DNA from: Saprospiraceae bacterium
GTDB taxonomy: Bacteria > Bacteroidota > Bacteroidia > Chitinophagales > Saprospiraceae
Assembly: GCA_027488935.1 (NCBI GenBank)
Contig: JAIYAP010000014.1
Coordinates: forward strand, 93,019 to 157,018
Reading direction: 5' to 3'
Length of the DNA: 64,000 bases
The notes under the pieces: model-generated
What the model saw: the letters and a program-made list of their open reading frames with translations, nothing else
Databases searched by the model: none
Told to the model about the DNA's origin: nothing
Position numbers and translations under genes: made by a program
Part shown: one piece after another, positions 9,001 through 18,000 of the stretch
Layout: each line of letters begins with the position of its first letter
How positions within the stretch are numbered: the stretch's first letter is position 1

Positions 9001-12000
9001 GCAGGTGCCGTTTACCGGGGTTACCGAAATGGTGCCGGTGGTAGGACCTGCTACATTTGCTGCAGTAAAATTGATGTTGCCATTTCCGGTAGCACCCAGG
9101 CCAATGGCCGGGTTGTTGTTGGTCCAGTTAAAGATCGTACCGGCAGCGCCTACAAAGTTGACATCCAGCACGTTGCCGCCACACACATTTTGGTCGCCCG
9201 GGTTGGTCATCGTCGCTGCCGGTTGCACCGTGATGGCAAAGGTTTGTGGTGCGCCGTTACAAGAGCCCAATACAGGTGTAACACTGATGTTGCCCACCAG
9301 CGGGGCCGCTACATTGGCTGCCGTAAACATGATACTGCCATTGCCACTGGCACCCAATCCGATGCCAGTATTGTCATTTATCCAGGTAAAAGAAGTGCCG
9401 GTTTGGTTGGCGCTGAAATCAATTTGCAGCACATTGGTGGCACATACCTGCAAATCAGCGGGTGGTGATACCTGTGGGGTTGGGTTGACGGTGATGTTAA
9501 ATTGAACAGTTGCGCCGGTACAGGTGCCAATTTGCGGCGTTATCGTGATCACAGCGGTTTGCGGATTAACTACATCCGCAGAAGTAAATACCAAGTTACC
9601 AGTTCCGCTGGCTGCCAAACCGATGGCAGGATTGGAATTGGTCCAGTTGAAACTACCCGCGCTGCCACTCAAGGCTATATTGACCGCCTGGTTGCCGCAA
9701 ATAATTTGATCGACAGGCGCGGTGGCGGTCGGCTGACTTTCGATGGTAATGGAAAAACTCAGGGGTGTTCCAGGACAACCATTGGCGGTAGGGGTAACCG
9801 TTACCACGCCGGTAGTCGTGTTTGCTACATTGGGGCTGGTATAACTAATATTTCCACTGCCGCTTGCGCCCAGGCCCGTTGCGGTATTGCTGTTGGTCCA
9901 GTTGAACGTTGCACCGGCCGTTCCGGTAAAATTGACATTTACAGGCTGACCACCGCATACCAATACATCGGCAGGTTGGTTGAGCACCGCGGCAGGGTTG
10001 ACGGTAATGGTAAATGTGCGCGCGACACCCGGGCAGGTGCCCGATTGGGGTGTTACGGTTATATTGGCTATTTGCTGGGTTGTCACATTGGCGCTGGTAA
10101 AACTGATATTTCCATTGCCCGACGCGCCCAGGCCTACTATCGGGTTGTCGTTGGTCCAGCTATAGGTAACCCCCACCGGTGTGCCGGCAAAAGCCACATT
10201 CACGGGCGCGCCTGCACAAACCACCACATTGGCCGGTTGGTTGGCCGTGGGAATGGGTGCTACAGTAACCGTAAAGGTCTGCGGCGCGCCGGGGCATCCA
10301 CTGGCATTTGGGGTAACAGTAATGGTTCCGGTTTGGGTGGCAGCCACATTGGCTGCATTAAAGTTAATATTGCCAGTACCGGAAGCCCCCAGACCAATGG
10401 CCGGATTGGAGTTGGTCCAGTTCAGGGTTGGATTGCCCGTGGCGGCAAAATTGACCACAACCGGGTCGCCTGCGCAAACAGCCTGATCCAGCGGGTCGGT
10501 CAGCACCGGAGTCGGATTGATGGTTATGGTAAATGTGCGCGCTACACCCGGGCAGGTGCCAAATTGGGGCGTTACCGTAATATTGGCAATTTGCTGGGTT
10601 GCCACATTGGCGCTGGTAAAACTGATATTGCCGTTGCCCGACGCACCCAGGCCTACTGCCGGGTTGTCGTTGGTCCAGCTATACGTTACCCCCACTGGCG
10701 TACCGGCAAAAGCCACATTCACGGGCGCGCCTGCACAAATCACCACATTGGCCGGTTGGTTAGCCGTGGGAATGGGTGCTACAGTAACCGTAAAGGTCTG
10801 CGGTGTGCCAGGACATCCACTAGCATTTGGGGTAACGGTAATGGTTCCGGTTTGGGTGGCAGCCACATTGGCTGCATTAAAGTTAATATTGCCCGTGCCA
10901 GAAGCACCCAGGCCAATAGCAGGATTGGAGTTGGTCCAGTTCAGGGTTGCGTTGCCTGTAGCGGCAAAATTTACAACAACCGGATCGCCCGCACAAACAG
11001 CCTGGTCCAGGGGGTCGGTCAGCACCGGAGTAGGGTTGATGGTGATGGTAAAGGTACGCGGTACCCCTGGGCAGGTGCCAAATTGAGGCGTAACTGTAAT
11101 ATTGGCAATTTCCTGATTGGCCACATTGGCGCTGGTAAAACTGATATTGCCCGTACCTGAAACGCCCAAGCCTACTGCCGGGTTGTCGTTGGTCCAGCTA
11201 TACGTCACCCCCACCGGCGTACCGGCAAAAGCCACATTCACGGGCGCACCAGCACAAACCGTTACATTGGCGGGCTGGTTGGCTGTGGGCGCAGGTGCAA
11301 CCGTGATGGTAAACAACTGCGGAGTTCCTGGACACCCGCCACTGTTGGGCGTTACGGTGATGGTACCAGTTTGGGTCGTTGCCACGTTTGCGGCATTAAA
11401 ATTAATATCGCCATTGCCGGAAGCACCTAAACCGATCGCAGTGTTGTTATTGGTCCAAGAAAAACTCGGGTTACCGTTGCCTGTAAATACCAAGATAACC
11501 GGATCGCCGGCACATACATTTTGATCACCCGGATCGTTTACCGTGGGCGACGGATTGATAATAATGGCAAAAGTCCGCGGAATACCTGGGCAGGCACCAT
11601 TTTGTGGAGTTACCGTGATGTTGGCAATTTCCTGATTGGCCACATTTAAGCTGGTAAAACTAATATTTCCAGTGCCAGACGCACCCAGGCCGATGCTAGG
11701 GTTATCGTTGGTCCAGTTGTAAATATTGCCGCCGGGCGTCCCGTTAAAGTTTACGACCACCGGTGCGCCGCCGCAAACGGTTACATCGTTGGGCTGGTTA
11801 AGTACGGGCGTCGGACTAACACTAATATTGAAATTTTGCGGAGTACCCGGACAGCCTGCCAGAACAGGCGTAACCGTGACAACACCAGTCGTGACGCCAG
11901 CCACACTGGCGGCTGTAAAATTAATGTCCCCGGTACCGCTGCCACTCAATCCAATGGACGGGTTGGTATTGGTCCAGTTAAACGTTGGGCTTCCTGTACC

Positions 12001-13473
12001 AGTGAAGGTAACACCCACCGGATCACCGCCACAGACACTCAAATTGGGTGGATCATCCACTGTTGGGGTAGGGTTGATGGTGATGGTAAAGGTTTGGGGC
12101 GTACCTGGGCAGGTGCCAAACTGGGGGCTTACCGTAATACTGGCTACTTCCTGATTGGCCACATTGGCGCTGGTAAAACTAATATTTCCGGTGCCGGAAG
12201 CGCCCAGACCTACGGTTGTATTATCGTTGGTCCAGCTGTAGGTAACACCACCTGGAGTACCGCTAAAATTGACCGTTACTGGTCCACCGCCACATACCGT
12301 AATGTTAGCCGGAATATTGACCGTGGGAGCCGGATTGACGGTAATAGTAAAATTCTGGGAAGGCCCCGGACAGCCGTTTTCATTGGCCGAAACTGTTACA
12401 GTACCAACTTGGGTAGCAGCCACGTTAGCGGAGGTAAAACTTAAATCGCCACTGCCAGAAGCCCCCAAACCAATGGCCGTATTGTTATTGGTCCAGTTAA
12501 ACGTAGCCCCCCCATTGCCACCGGTATAAGTTACATTCACCGTTTCATTGGCACAGACGGTAATATTTGGCGGATCGGCTACCACAGGCAGCGGATTTAC
12601 CGTAACCGTGAAAGTAATCGGTGGGCCTGGGCAACTCGGCAACGTAGGCGTAACGGTGATGGTGCCTACCTGCTGGGTTGCAACATTTGCTGAAGTAAAA
12701 TTCACATTGCCCGTACCACTGGCACCCAAGCCAATAGCGGTATTGTTGTTGGTCCAGTTATACACAGTGCCTGAGGGACCTGTAAAAATAGCGCTCACGG
12801 GGCTATTGGCACAAACGGTAATATCAGCAGGCTGCGTCATTACAGGCGCTGTAGTTCCTGTAACAGAAACATTATCAAACCAATAGGTTTCTGCAGTTGC
12901 TTTATTGGAAGGCTGAATTCTAATTTCCAGGGTGGTGCCACTCAAACCATTGATGGTGGCTGTACCTGCCATGCCGCCGCACACATAAGCAAATTGAATC
13001 CAGGGCCCGCCATTAATGCGGTATTGAAATACAATTTGGTCATGGCCATTGTCGATTGCAACATTGCCCTGACAGCCGAAATAAGGACCACCAGCAGTAC
13101 ATTCAAACGAGCCACTAAAGCCATACGTCACCGAAATGCCTACATTACAAAATCCGGCGATGTTAATCGGGTTGGTGACCCATTCATTATCGCCGCCGCC
13201 GCCAGATGGGCAACAAGGCGCTCCCTCCATATCCGTAACTTCAAAACGGTTGTTCTGTACGCCCGCAAAGGAAGCCGCCGTTCCATCACAATCGGTAAAA
13301 TTCTGTGTCCAGCCCTGGTTGGCACCGGAAAAATCTTCCTGCCAGATTTGAGCGTGGAGGTCCTTGGGCAGTACCAGCATCAAAAAGAGCAGGGCTCCAA
13401 GGGTGCTTAGGGGAGTACGTTGTTTCAACAAGGAAGGAAATTGGAAAATAAAGAGAGGGGACTTGAATGCCAT
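6091..13473 (-). CDS. Giant multi-domain adhesin with gliding-motility C-terminal domain
   Basis: 2460 residues. After a signal peptide ending PKDLHAQ, residues ~45-205 form a Cys-rich jelly-roll-like module (GGGDNEWVTNP, WIQFAYVCGG, YWFDNVSVTG). Residues ~210-1535 hold 16 tandem Ig-like repeats of ~86 residues, each with a V-C-x-G/N-x-P-V start, a Y/F-N-W-T-N-x-N centre and a G-L-G-A-S-G-x-G turn. About residues 1650-2040 carry nine ~45-residue repeats with the motif GCDS. Residues ~2042-2200 hold two SprB-like repeats (CAGDTDGSATAVVGGGTGPY). The last ~100 residues match the gliding-motility-associated C-terminal domain (VPNVFSPDNRNDND ... RIFDRWGNAVY), a T9SS type B signal. It should be a cell-surface adhesin. 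Within 10012-12606 the DNA repeats every 519 bases, a two-domain unit (see repeat entry). Confidence 0.9.
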   Translation of the reverse strand: MAFKSPLFIFQFPSLLKQRTPLSTLGALLFLMLVLPKDLHAQIWQEDFSGANQGWTQNFTDCDGTAASFAGVQNNRFEVTDMEGAPCCPSGGGGDNEWVTNPINIAGFCNVGISVTYGFSGSFECTAGGPYFGCQGNVAIDNGHDQIVFQYRINGGPWIQFAYVCGGMAGTATINGLSGTTLEIRIQPSNKATAETYWFDNVSVTGTTAPVMTQPADITVCANSPVSAIFTGPSGTVYNWTNNNTAIGLGASGTGNVNFTSANVATQQVGTITVTPTLPSCPGPPITFTVTVNPLPVVADPPNITVCANETVNVTYTGGNGGATFNWTNNNTAIGLGASGSGDLSFTSANVAATQVGTVTVSANENGCPGPSQNFTITVNPAPTVNIPANITVCGGGPVTVNFSGTPGGVTYSWTNDNTTVGLGASGTGNISFTSANVANQEVASITVSPQFGTCPGTPQTFTITINPTPTVDDPPNLSVCGGDPVGVTFTGTGSPTFNWTNTNPSIGLSGSGTGDINFTAASVAGVTTGVVTVTPVLAGCPGTPQNFNISVSPTPVLNQPNDVTVCGGAPVVVNFNGTPGGNIYNWTNDNPSIGLGASGTGNISFTSLNVANQEIANITVTPQNGACPGIPRTFAIIINPSPTVNDPGDQNVCAGDPVILVFTGNGNPSFSWTNNNTAIGLGASGNGDINFNAANVATTQTGTITVTPNSGGCPGTPQLFTITVAPAPTANQPANVTVCAGAPVNVAFAGTPVGVTYSWTNDNPAVGLGVSGTGNISFTSANVANQEIANITVTPQFGTCPGVPRTFTITINPTPVLTDPLDQAVCAGDPVVVNFAATGNATLNWTNSNPAIGLGASGTGNINFNAANVAATQTGTITVTPNASGCPGTPQTFTVTVAPIPTANQPANVVICAGAPVNVAFAGTPVGVTYSWTNDNPAVGLGASGNGNISFTSANVATQQIANITVTPQFGTCPGVARTFTITINPTPVLTDPLDQAVCAGDPVVVNFAATGNPTLNWTNSNPAIGLGASGTGNINFNAANVAATQTGTITVTPNASGCPGAPQTFTVTVAPIPTANQPANVVVCAGAPVNVAFAGTPVGVTYSWTNDNPIVGLGASGNGNISFTSANVTTQQIANITVTPQSGTCPGVARTFTITVNPAAVLNQPADVLVCGGQPVNVNFTGTAGATFNWTNSNTATGLGASGSGNISYTSPNVANTTTGVVTVTPTANGCPGTPLSFSITIESQPTATAPVDQIICGNQAVNIALSGSAGSFNWTNSNPAIGLAASGTGNLVFTSADVVNPQTAVITITPQIGTCTGATVQFNITVNPTPQVSPPADLQVCATNVLQIDFSANQTGTSFTWINDNTGIGLGASGNGSIMFTAANVAAPLVGNISVTPVLGSCNGAPQTFAITVQPAATMTNPGDQNVCGGNVLDVNFVGAAGTIFNWTNNNPAIGLGATGNGNINFTAANVAGPTTGTISVTPVNGTCTGPTQTFNITVVTIPTVTNPGITNACANTPVAVTFGTGNTVYNWTNNNPAIGLAASGTGNLSFIGANVTAVETAQITVTPQIGTCTGVAEVFTININPAPVATITGVTTLCSGDGTTLTANGGTSYNWSGGQMSNSITVVPNATTNYAVIVSDAVGCTALANTTVTVNPLNITNLSASSCNPLDTGVVVTNFFNQFGCDSTVILTTQFLPSNTVNLSSVTCNPANAGVFTQNLTNIFGCDSTVINTITFNPANIDTTILGATTCIPANAVPTQVLLVGVDGCDSLVITNTTLLPSNTINLSAVTCKPAEAGVFTQNLTNIFGCDSTVTTTVVFDPSLIDTTLLNTKTCLPGQVGQVAQTFLGVNGCDSVLITNRTLAPSYALAFSTITCKPNEAGVFTQNLVSIDGCDSIRTTTVVFDPSLIDSTFLTAVTCNAAQVGIAQIILSGSNGCDSVVITNTTLAPPITNTVNVFTCKPNNAGTFIDTYNINGCDSVVTRIVIFDPTQLDTTQITLTTCDQTQAGQLIETLSGIDGCDSVVVRITVYDPTLCAPSGVIGSTPTTCADNDDGQVTVLINSGLPPFQYNWIDGQGNSGSGTTAGLNTAFQIPGLAAGTFSITITQTTGPTLTLQSVVTAPPALSVLVTPLQLYNGFGVRCAGDTDGSATAVVGGGTGPYQYLWSNGDTLATNSKLGEGDYTVTITDNNGCPTLGTTSLKAPDPLRFILAVDRPDCGEQVADVAITPLGGVQLYDVFLDGNLVSGTIPSIGSGSHNIVVQDANDCIVDSTFSLVVPESGVISLPSDTVVQLGQVLIIEAQTNLDVWRSISWSPLADSSCANCLTQTWIPFSSGSYTVTQVDTFGCVSKATIRVIVKKTSPVYVPNVFSPDNRNDNDLFTIGAGPSVLRMEELRIFDRWGNAVYILDTPIGPNEWPGWDGRVGGKEVGVGVYVYYLKVRLVDGTIELIKGDLTVIQN
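10012..12606 (-). repeat. 519-bp internal tandem repeats in the adhesin gene
   Basis: The anchor that follows each 'TGGTAAA' (10012, 10531, 11050, 11569, 12088) recurs at exactly 519 bases, i.e. 173 codons or two Ig-like domains. The units starting 10012 and 10531 are nearly identical over much of their length, while outer ones have diverged. This indicates recent duplication of a two-domain unit and a site prone to copy-number change. Confidence 0.8.
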
Positions 13474-13592
13474 ACAAGTGCAATGGATTGGTGAATGGAC
13501 AATTAACCAAGGAGATTCCGTAAAATTTTACTGGAATTGTGGGAAAAATCGGATTAGGATGGATAAATCAAAAGGAAAGTGCAAAACGAACA

Positions 13593-13600
13593 CAAAGGTA
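13593..13600 (-). promoter_or_regulatory. -7 box for the giant adhesin
   Basis: On the minus strand this reads TACCTTTG, matching TAnnTTTG. It is about 120 bases upstream of the adhesin start (13473), so the mRNA would have a long leader. It sits in the intergenic space shared with prfA. No -33 TTTG was found at the right distance. Confidence 0.5.
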
Positions 13601-13689
13601 TGTCCTATATACGATATAAAATTTGGATCGGACGTTAATTAACCTTGGCTTTACAGCAACAAAAAGAAATTTATTGTTTTTATAGGATG

Positions 13690-13697
13690 TATCTTTG
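13690..13697 (+). promoter_or_regulatory. -7 box for prfA
   Basis: TATCTTTG matches the Bacteroidota -7 consensus and is followed by a run of C. It ends 22 bases before the chosen prfA start codon, implying a very short leader, and it makes any start upstream of 13720 untranslatable. Confidence 0.6.
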
Positions 13698-13719
13698 CCC
13701 CCCAATTTTATATAGTACC

Positions 13720-14796
13720 ATGCTCGAGAAATTACCTGCTATCCGCGATAAATACCTGCACCTGGAAGAACAACTGTCCGACCCCGGCATTGTGGCCGAT
13801 ATGGACAAATCCAAAAAGGTGAACAAGGAGTACAAAAAACTTCAGCCTATCATGCAGGCTTTTACCCAATATGAAAGAACGCATCAGGATATTGAAAGTG
13901 CACGTGCCCTGTTGAGCACCGAAACCGATCCGGAAATGCGCGAAATGGCCAAAGAGGAAATCGAAAGCCTGCTCCCCGCCCTAGATGCCCTGGAAGAGCA
14001 ATTGAAAGATATGCTCACGCCCAAAGATCCGGAAGATGAAAAGGACGTGATTTTTGAAATTCGTTCGGGTACCGGTGGCGATGAAGCGGCCTTGTTTGCC
14101 GGCGATTTGTACCGGATGTATATGCGCTATTTCCAGGACCAAAAATGGGAAGTGGAAGTGGTGGACGAAACCCCCGGCTCTGCGGGCGGTTATTCCAAAA
14201 TTATCCTGGAAGTAAGCGGTGACAATGTATATGGCCGACTAAAATTCGAATCGGGCGCACACCGGGTACAACGTATCCCGGAAACCGAGGCAAAAGGCCG
14301 GGTACATACTTCAGCCGCCACGGTGGTGGTGATGCCGAAACTGGAAATGGAAGATGTGGACATCCGCAAAGAAGATATTCGGACCGACGTGTTCCGCGCG
14401 AGCGGTGCGGGTGGTCAGCACGTAAATAAAACGGAATCAGGGGTGCGTTTTACCCACTTACCCACAGGTGCGGTGGCGGAAAGTACCGAGAGCCGTTCAC
14501 AACATAAAAACCGCGACATCGCCATGGGCCGCTTGATCCAGGTGATCCGCGATGCACAAATCAATGCCCACAATTCGAGCATCGCCTCCGCGCGGCGCTC
14601 GCTCGTAGGCACAGGCGACCGCTCTGAAAAGATCAGAACCTACAACTGGCCACAAAACCGCGTTACCGACCATCGTTTGGAAGGCGATAACAAGAACTTT
14701 AACCTCGATAAAGTGGTGGAAGGCGATTTGGAAGGCCTGATTCAGGCGCTGATTATTGCCGATAATGCGGCAAAATTACAGGAAGAGGCGGCATAA
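13720..14796 (+). CDS. prfA: Peptide chain release factor 1
   Basis: RF1 recognises UAA and UAG in the ribosomal A site and triggers release of the finished protein. The family signatures are present: the codon-reading tripeptide P-x-T as Pro-Glu-Thr at 187-189, followed by GRVHTSAATVVVMP, and the universal GGQ loop at 231-233 within ASGAGGQHVNKTESGVR. The 358-residue length is normal. ATG at 13720 is chosen because it begins MLEKLPAIRDKYLHLEEQL, the usual N terminus, and because the promoter box at 13690 rules out the longer TTG-initiated frame from 13645. The gene stands between divergent and convergent neighbours and is probably a single transcription unit. Confidence 0.97.
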   Translation: MLEKLPAIRDKYLHLEEQLSDPGIVADMDKSKKVNKEYKKLQPIMQAFTQYERTHQDIESARALLSTETDPEMREMAKEEIESLLPALDALEEQLKDMLTPKDPEDEKDVIFEIRSGTGGDEAALFAGDLYRMYMRYFQDQKWEVEVVDETPGSAGGYSKIILEVSGDNVYGRLKFESGAHRVQRIPETEAKGRVHTSAATVVVMPKLEMEDVDIRKEDIRTDVFRASGAGGQHVNKTESGVRFTHLPTGAVAESTESRSQHKNRDIAMGRLIQVIRDAQINAHNSSIASARRSLVGTGDRSEKIRTYNWPQNRVTDHRLEGDNKNFNLDKVVEGDLEGLIQALIIADNAAKLQEEAA

Positions 14797-14842
14797 AAGC
14801 CAAACTCACCTCCGTCCAACCACTGCCAGTTTACCGCTTTGC

Positions 14843-14948
14843 CCCCTCCCCGCTCGCGCGCGGTTCTACCGCGTGTGTCCATCATTGGGGCTCTGCCCCA
14901 TCGGGTGGAACCCGAATGATCGGAGCACGGGGTGGAACCCCGCGCTAG
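14843..14948. repeat. Compensated-hairpin repeat, copy 1
   Basis: This intergenic stretch after prfA is built from successive small hairpins: CGCGGTTCTACCGCG, GGGGCTCTGCCCC, CGGGTGGAACCCG and CGGGGTGGAACCCCG. The same order of boxes (CCGCT-GCGC, a GGTTCTACC hairpin, TCCATC, a GGGT-ACCC hairpin, and in two copies GCGCTAGC) is found at 33175-33292 and, reversed, at 51052-51106. Stems differ between copies but stay paired. Confidence 0.65.
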
Positions 14949-14950
14949 CA

Positions 14951-14990
14951 GAAAAAAAATGCCGGAGCGGTATCCCCACCCCGGCATTTC
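14951..14990 (-). terminator. Intrinsic terminator of the 15005 gene
   Basis: An 8-bp inverted repeat (AATGCCGG at 14959-14966, CCGGCATT at 14981-14988) has eight A bases on its left flank. On the minus strand this reads as a stem followed by a U-run, right after the stop codon of the 15005 gene, which is classical terminator geometry. Confidence 0.75.
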
Positions 14991-15004
14991 CATATTACTT
15001 CCCC

Positions 15005-18000
15005 TTAAGGCAACTTCTTGATTTTCACATTCTTATACCAAACCAAATTCCCGTGATCCTGCAAGGAAATACGGCCTTTTTTCGATTTGCCAAAATCGGG
15101 CATGTCTTTGAATTTGCTGCCGGCAATCAGTTTGGGCCATTCCGGCGAATTCATATCGTATTCCACCAGTTTGCGGTTGTTGAGCCAGTGCTCTACTTTG
15201 CCTTTGTTGTTTACCAAACGCACATGGTTCCATTCGCCGGCCGGTTTTACCGTTTCGTATTTGCAAGGAATCAGGTCGTACAAATCGCCTGCACGGTGTT
15301 TGTGAATCCGGGCGTCGGGGTGGCAGGAATTGTCCAAAACCTGCATTTCCGGGCCGGTTTTCCAGACATAATCATATTTGGCCGGGTCTTCCACCACATT
15401 GTAAATGATGCCGGAGTTGCCACAGGCGCCTATTTTCCAATCTAATTCCAGTTCATAATTTTCATACGCATCGGCGGTTAAAATATCGCCGCCATCGGGT
15501 GCCTGCCAGTCGCCGCTCGGATTGGGAACCGCATGCAGGTGGATGGCGTTTTCGTCAATGATCCAGGATTTTCCGATGGTTGTTTTGCCATAATTATGCC
15601 AGCCATTCATTGATTTTCCATCAAACAACAAGGCCCAGCCTGCCGCTTTTTCCGCTTCGGTCAGTTCATTGTCTCCGGTATTGACCATGGTTGGAGCACT
15701 GGTTTTTACCCCAAAATCGTTGGCCGGAATGCTGTTCATGGTGTACCAGGCATCGGTGGTCCAAATTTCATGGTTTAAACTGCTGAGGGGCAATTTGCGC
15801 AAACCAATATGCTGCACATACCCAGCCTTAATACCCGGAATTTCCAAAAATACTTTTTTGCGGTCGGCGCTTACATTGGCCGACAAAACAGTTAATGTCG
15901 TTTCATCCAACTTCGGACCGCCATATTGGTTGGTAGGCTTATAATACCATTGTTTTATTTCAAATTGTGCCGGATTCCAGCCATCGCCTTCGCGCAAAGG
16001 TTCGGTAAATTCAATTTCCAAACCATTCGTTTTGGCGCGCACGGCCAGCATTTCAAATGCCGATTGACCATTGTACTGCATCCGTTGCAAACCGTACCAC
16101 AACTTGCCTTCCTGGCTCCAGTTGCCCGGATTGCCAATGCCCCCAATATACAAAGCGCCATCAGGTCCCCAAACCAAACGATTGGTACCCGCCTCTAAGC
16201 CCTGACTGAATTTGAACACACAACCCTGGTAATCGCCGTTTACTTTTTCCATAAATACCCGCTGCAAACCGCCATAACACACGTCGCCGTGAATCAACTG
16301 GCCTTTGTACGGACCATCGTTCAAAACAACAGGCTGCGTGGGTGAATTGCCAATTTCATCCTGGGGCAACCAAACCACCGGTTGTTGTACCGGCATTTGG
16401 GCCACCACGGCGCTATCCACGGCAAAAGAGCCAAAAAACGCATTCGGTTTTACATGCAAAATTTTAGAAGAAGGCAGCCAGTCGCCCTGGTTATCGGCCA
16501 CAAAAATTTCGCCATCCGGGCCAATGCCAATGCCGTTGGGCGTACGCAAACCTCGTGCTATAAATTCAATGCTGCCGTCTTTTTTGCTGATGCGCACCAC
16601 TTTACCCCGGTCGAGGATCTGCGGACGCGCGCTCGCGCCACCCGGCATGATCGCAATGGCCAAAGTCACATAAAAATAATCGTCTTTGTACACAATGCCA
16701 AATGCAAATTCATGGAAATTGGCCGAAGCCTTCCAACCCTTGGCAAAACACTGGTATTCATCAATAATATCGTCTTTGTTTTTGTCGACAAGCCGTGTAA
16801 GTTCTTGTTTTTGAAGTACATAGATGTCACCATCCACTACTTTAACCCCCAGCGGCTCCGCAAGGCCCTGGGCAATGCGTTTTACCTTAATCTTTTTCGG
16901 ATCACCGCTTTGCACATTTTCCAACACATACACCGCACCCATGGCATCCCAGGTACACACCACCAAACGGCCATCCGGTAAAAAGTCCATACCCGATACT
17001 TTGGGTAAAAACCCGTCCGGACGCGCCTGGGTCAAAGTGTAGGCCGGATGAACTTCCTGCAAGGGGACACCATCGCCGGGAATGGCTGTTACACCACCCG
17101 ACAAACGCGCCATGCCTTTTTCGGCATCCGTTTTTTTGTGGTAGAAGAAATTTTCTGGAATGACCTCAAAGCCGGGTTTGCCAAAGCGTGCCCATTTCAG
17201 CACGATGCCGCGGCCGCCGCCCCCCTGGTAATAATCAATACGCAGCGGATGGTAGCCCGCGCGCAAGGCCAATTCGGCCTCTTTGGGCTGCATGCCATGG
17301 TCGCCGTCGTTGTCGATCAGCAACCGACCGTCTAAATAAAGTTGCGAACCATCATCGGACGACAATTGCAACACAATATTATCGTCTTTTTCGAGGTACA
17401 GATAGCCTTCACCACGCAGGGCAAACTGATCTTTAAAATCTCCAAAGTCGCCATTTCCGGCATTTACCGATCCGGCTAAGGCGCTTAAAGCGGGTTTTGC
17501 GTTAAAATTGATTTCGGCTAATTTGGACGGCATTTTCGGCAATTTGATCAAATTGACCGTAATACCCGGTTGCATATTTTCGGCCTTAATGCCCGGATCG
17601 GCATTTAACCATTGGTTGGCCGGAATGGCATTCAAATCTTTCGCACCAGCCGTCGAGCCGCCTTCCCCATCGTCTTCGCCTTTATCCAGGCCCAAAATGT
17701 ACGATAACATGGTAGCCGCATCGGCCGGTTGCAAATCAGGGTGCGCGCTCATCGCGGCCACGCCCCACACGCCCGAACCACCCTTGATAATCTTGGCGGT
17801 CAACATTTCTACGTTCGCAGGTGTGTTTTTGTACCGTTCTGCGATATCAATGTACGCAGGTCCAACTGTTTTTACTTCCGGGTTGTGGCAAGTGCGGCAA
17901 TCGGATTTTGCCATCAGGCGTTCGCCGGCACTCACCGTGGTGGTCGCTTCGGCCTCCGTTTTGCGGCGTTCATCAAACGGATTTGGTTCCAGCGGCGTTT

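Noticed and set aside
9502..11160. Long open frame on the plus strand (552 codons) opposite the adhesin.
   Set aside because: It is antisense to the repetitive adhesin and its product is a translation of the repeat pattern in another frame; no signal or domain.
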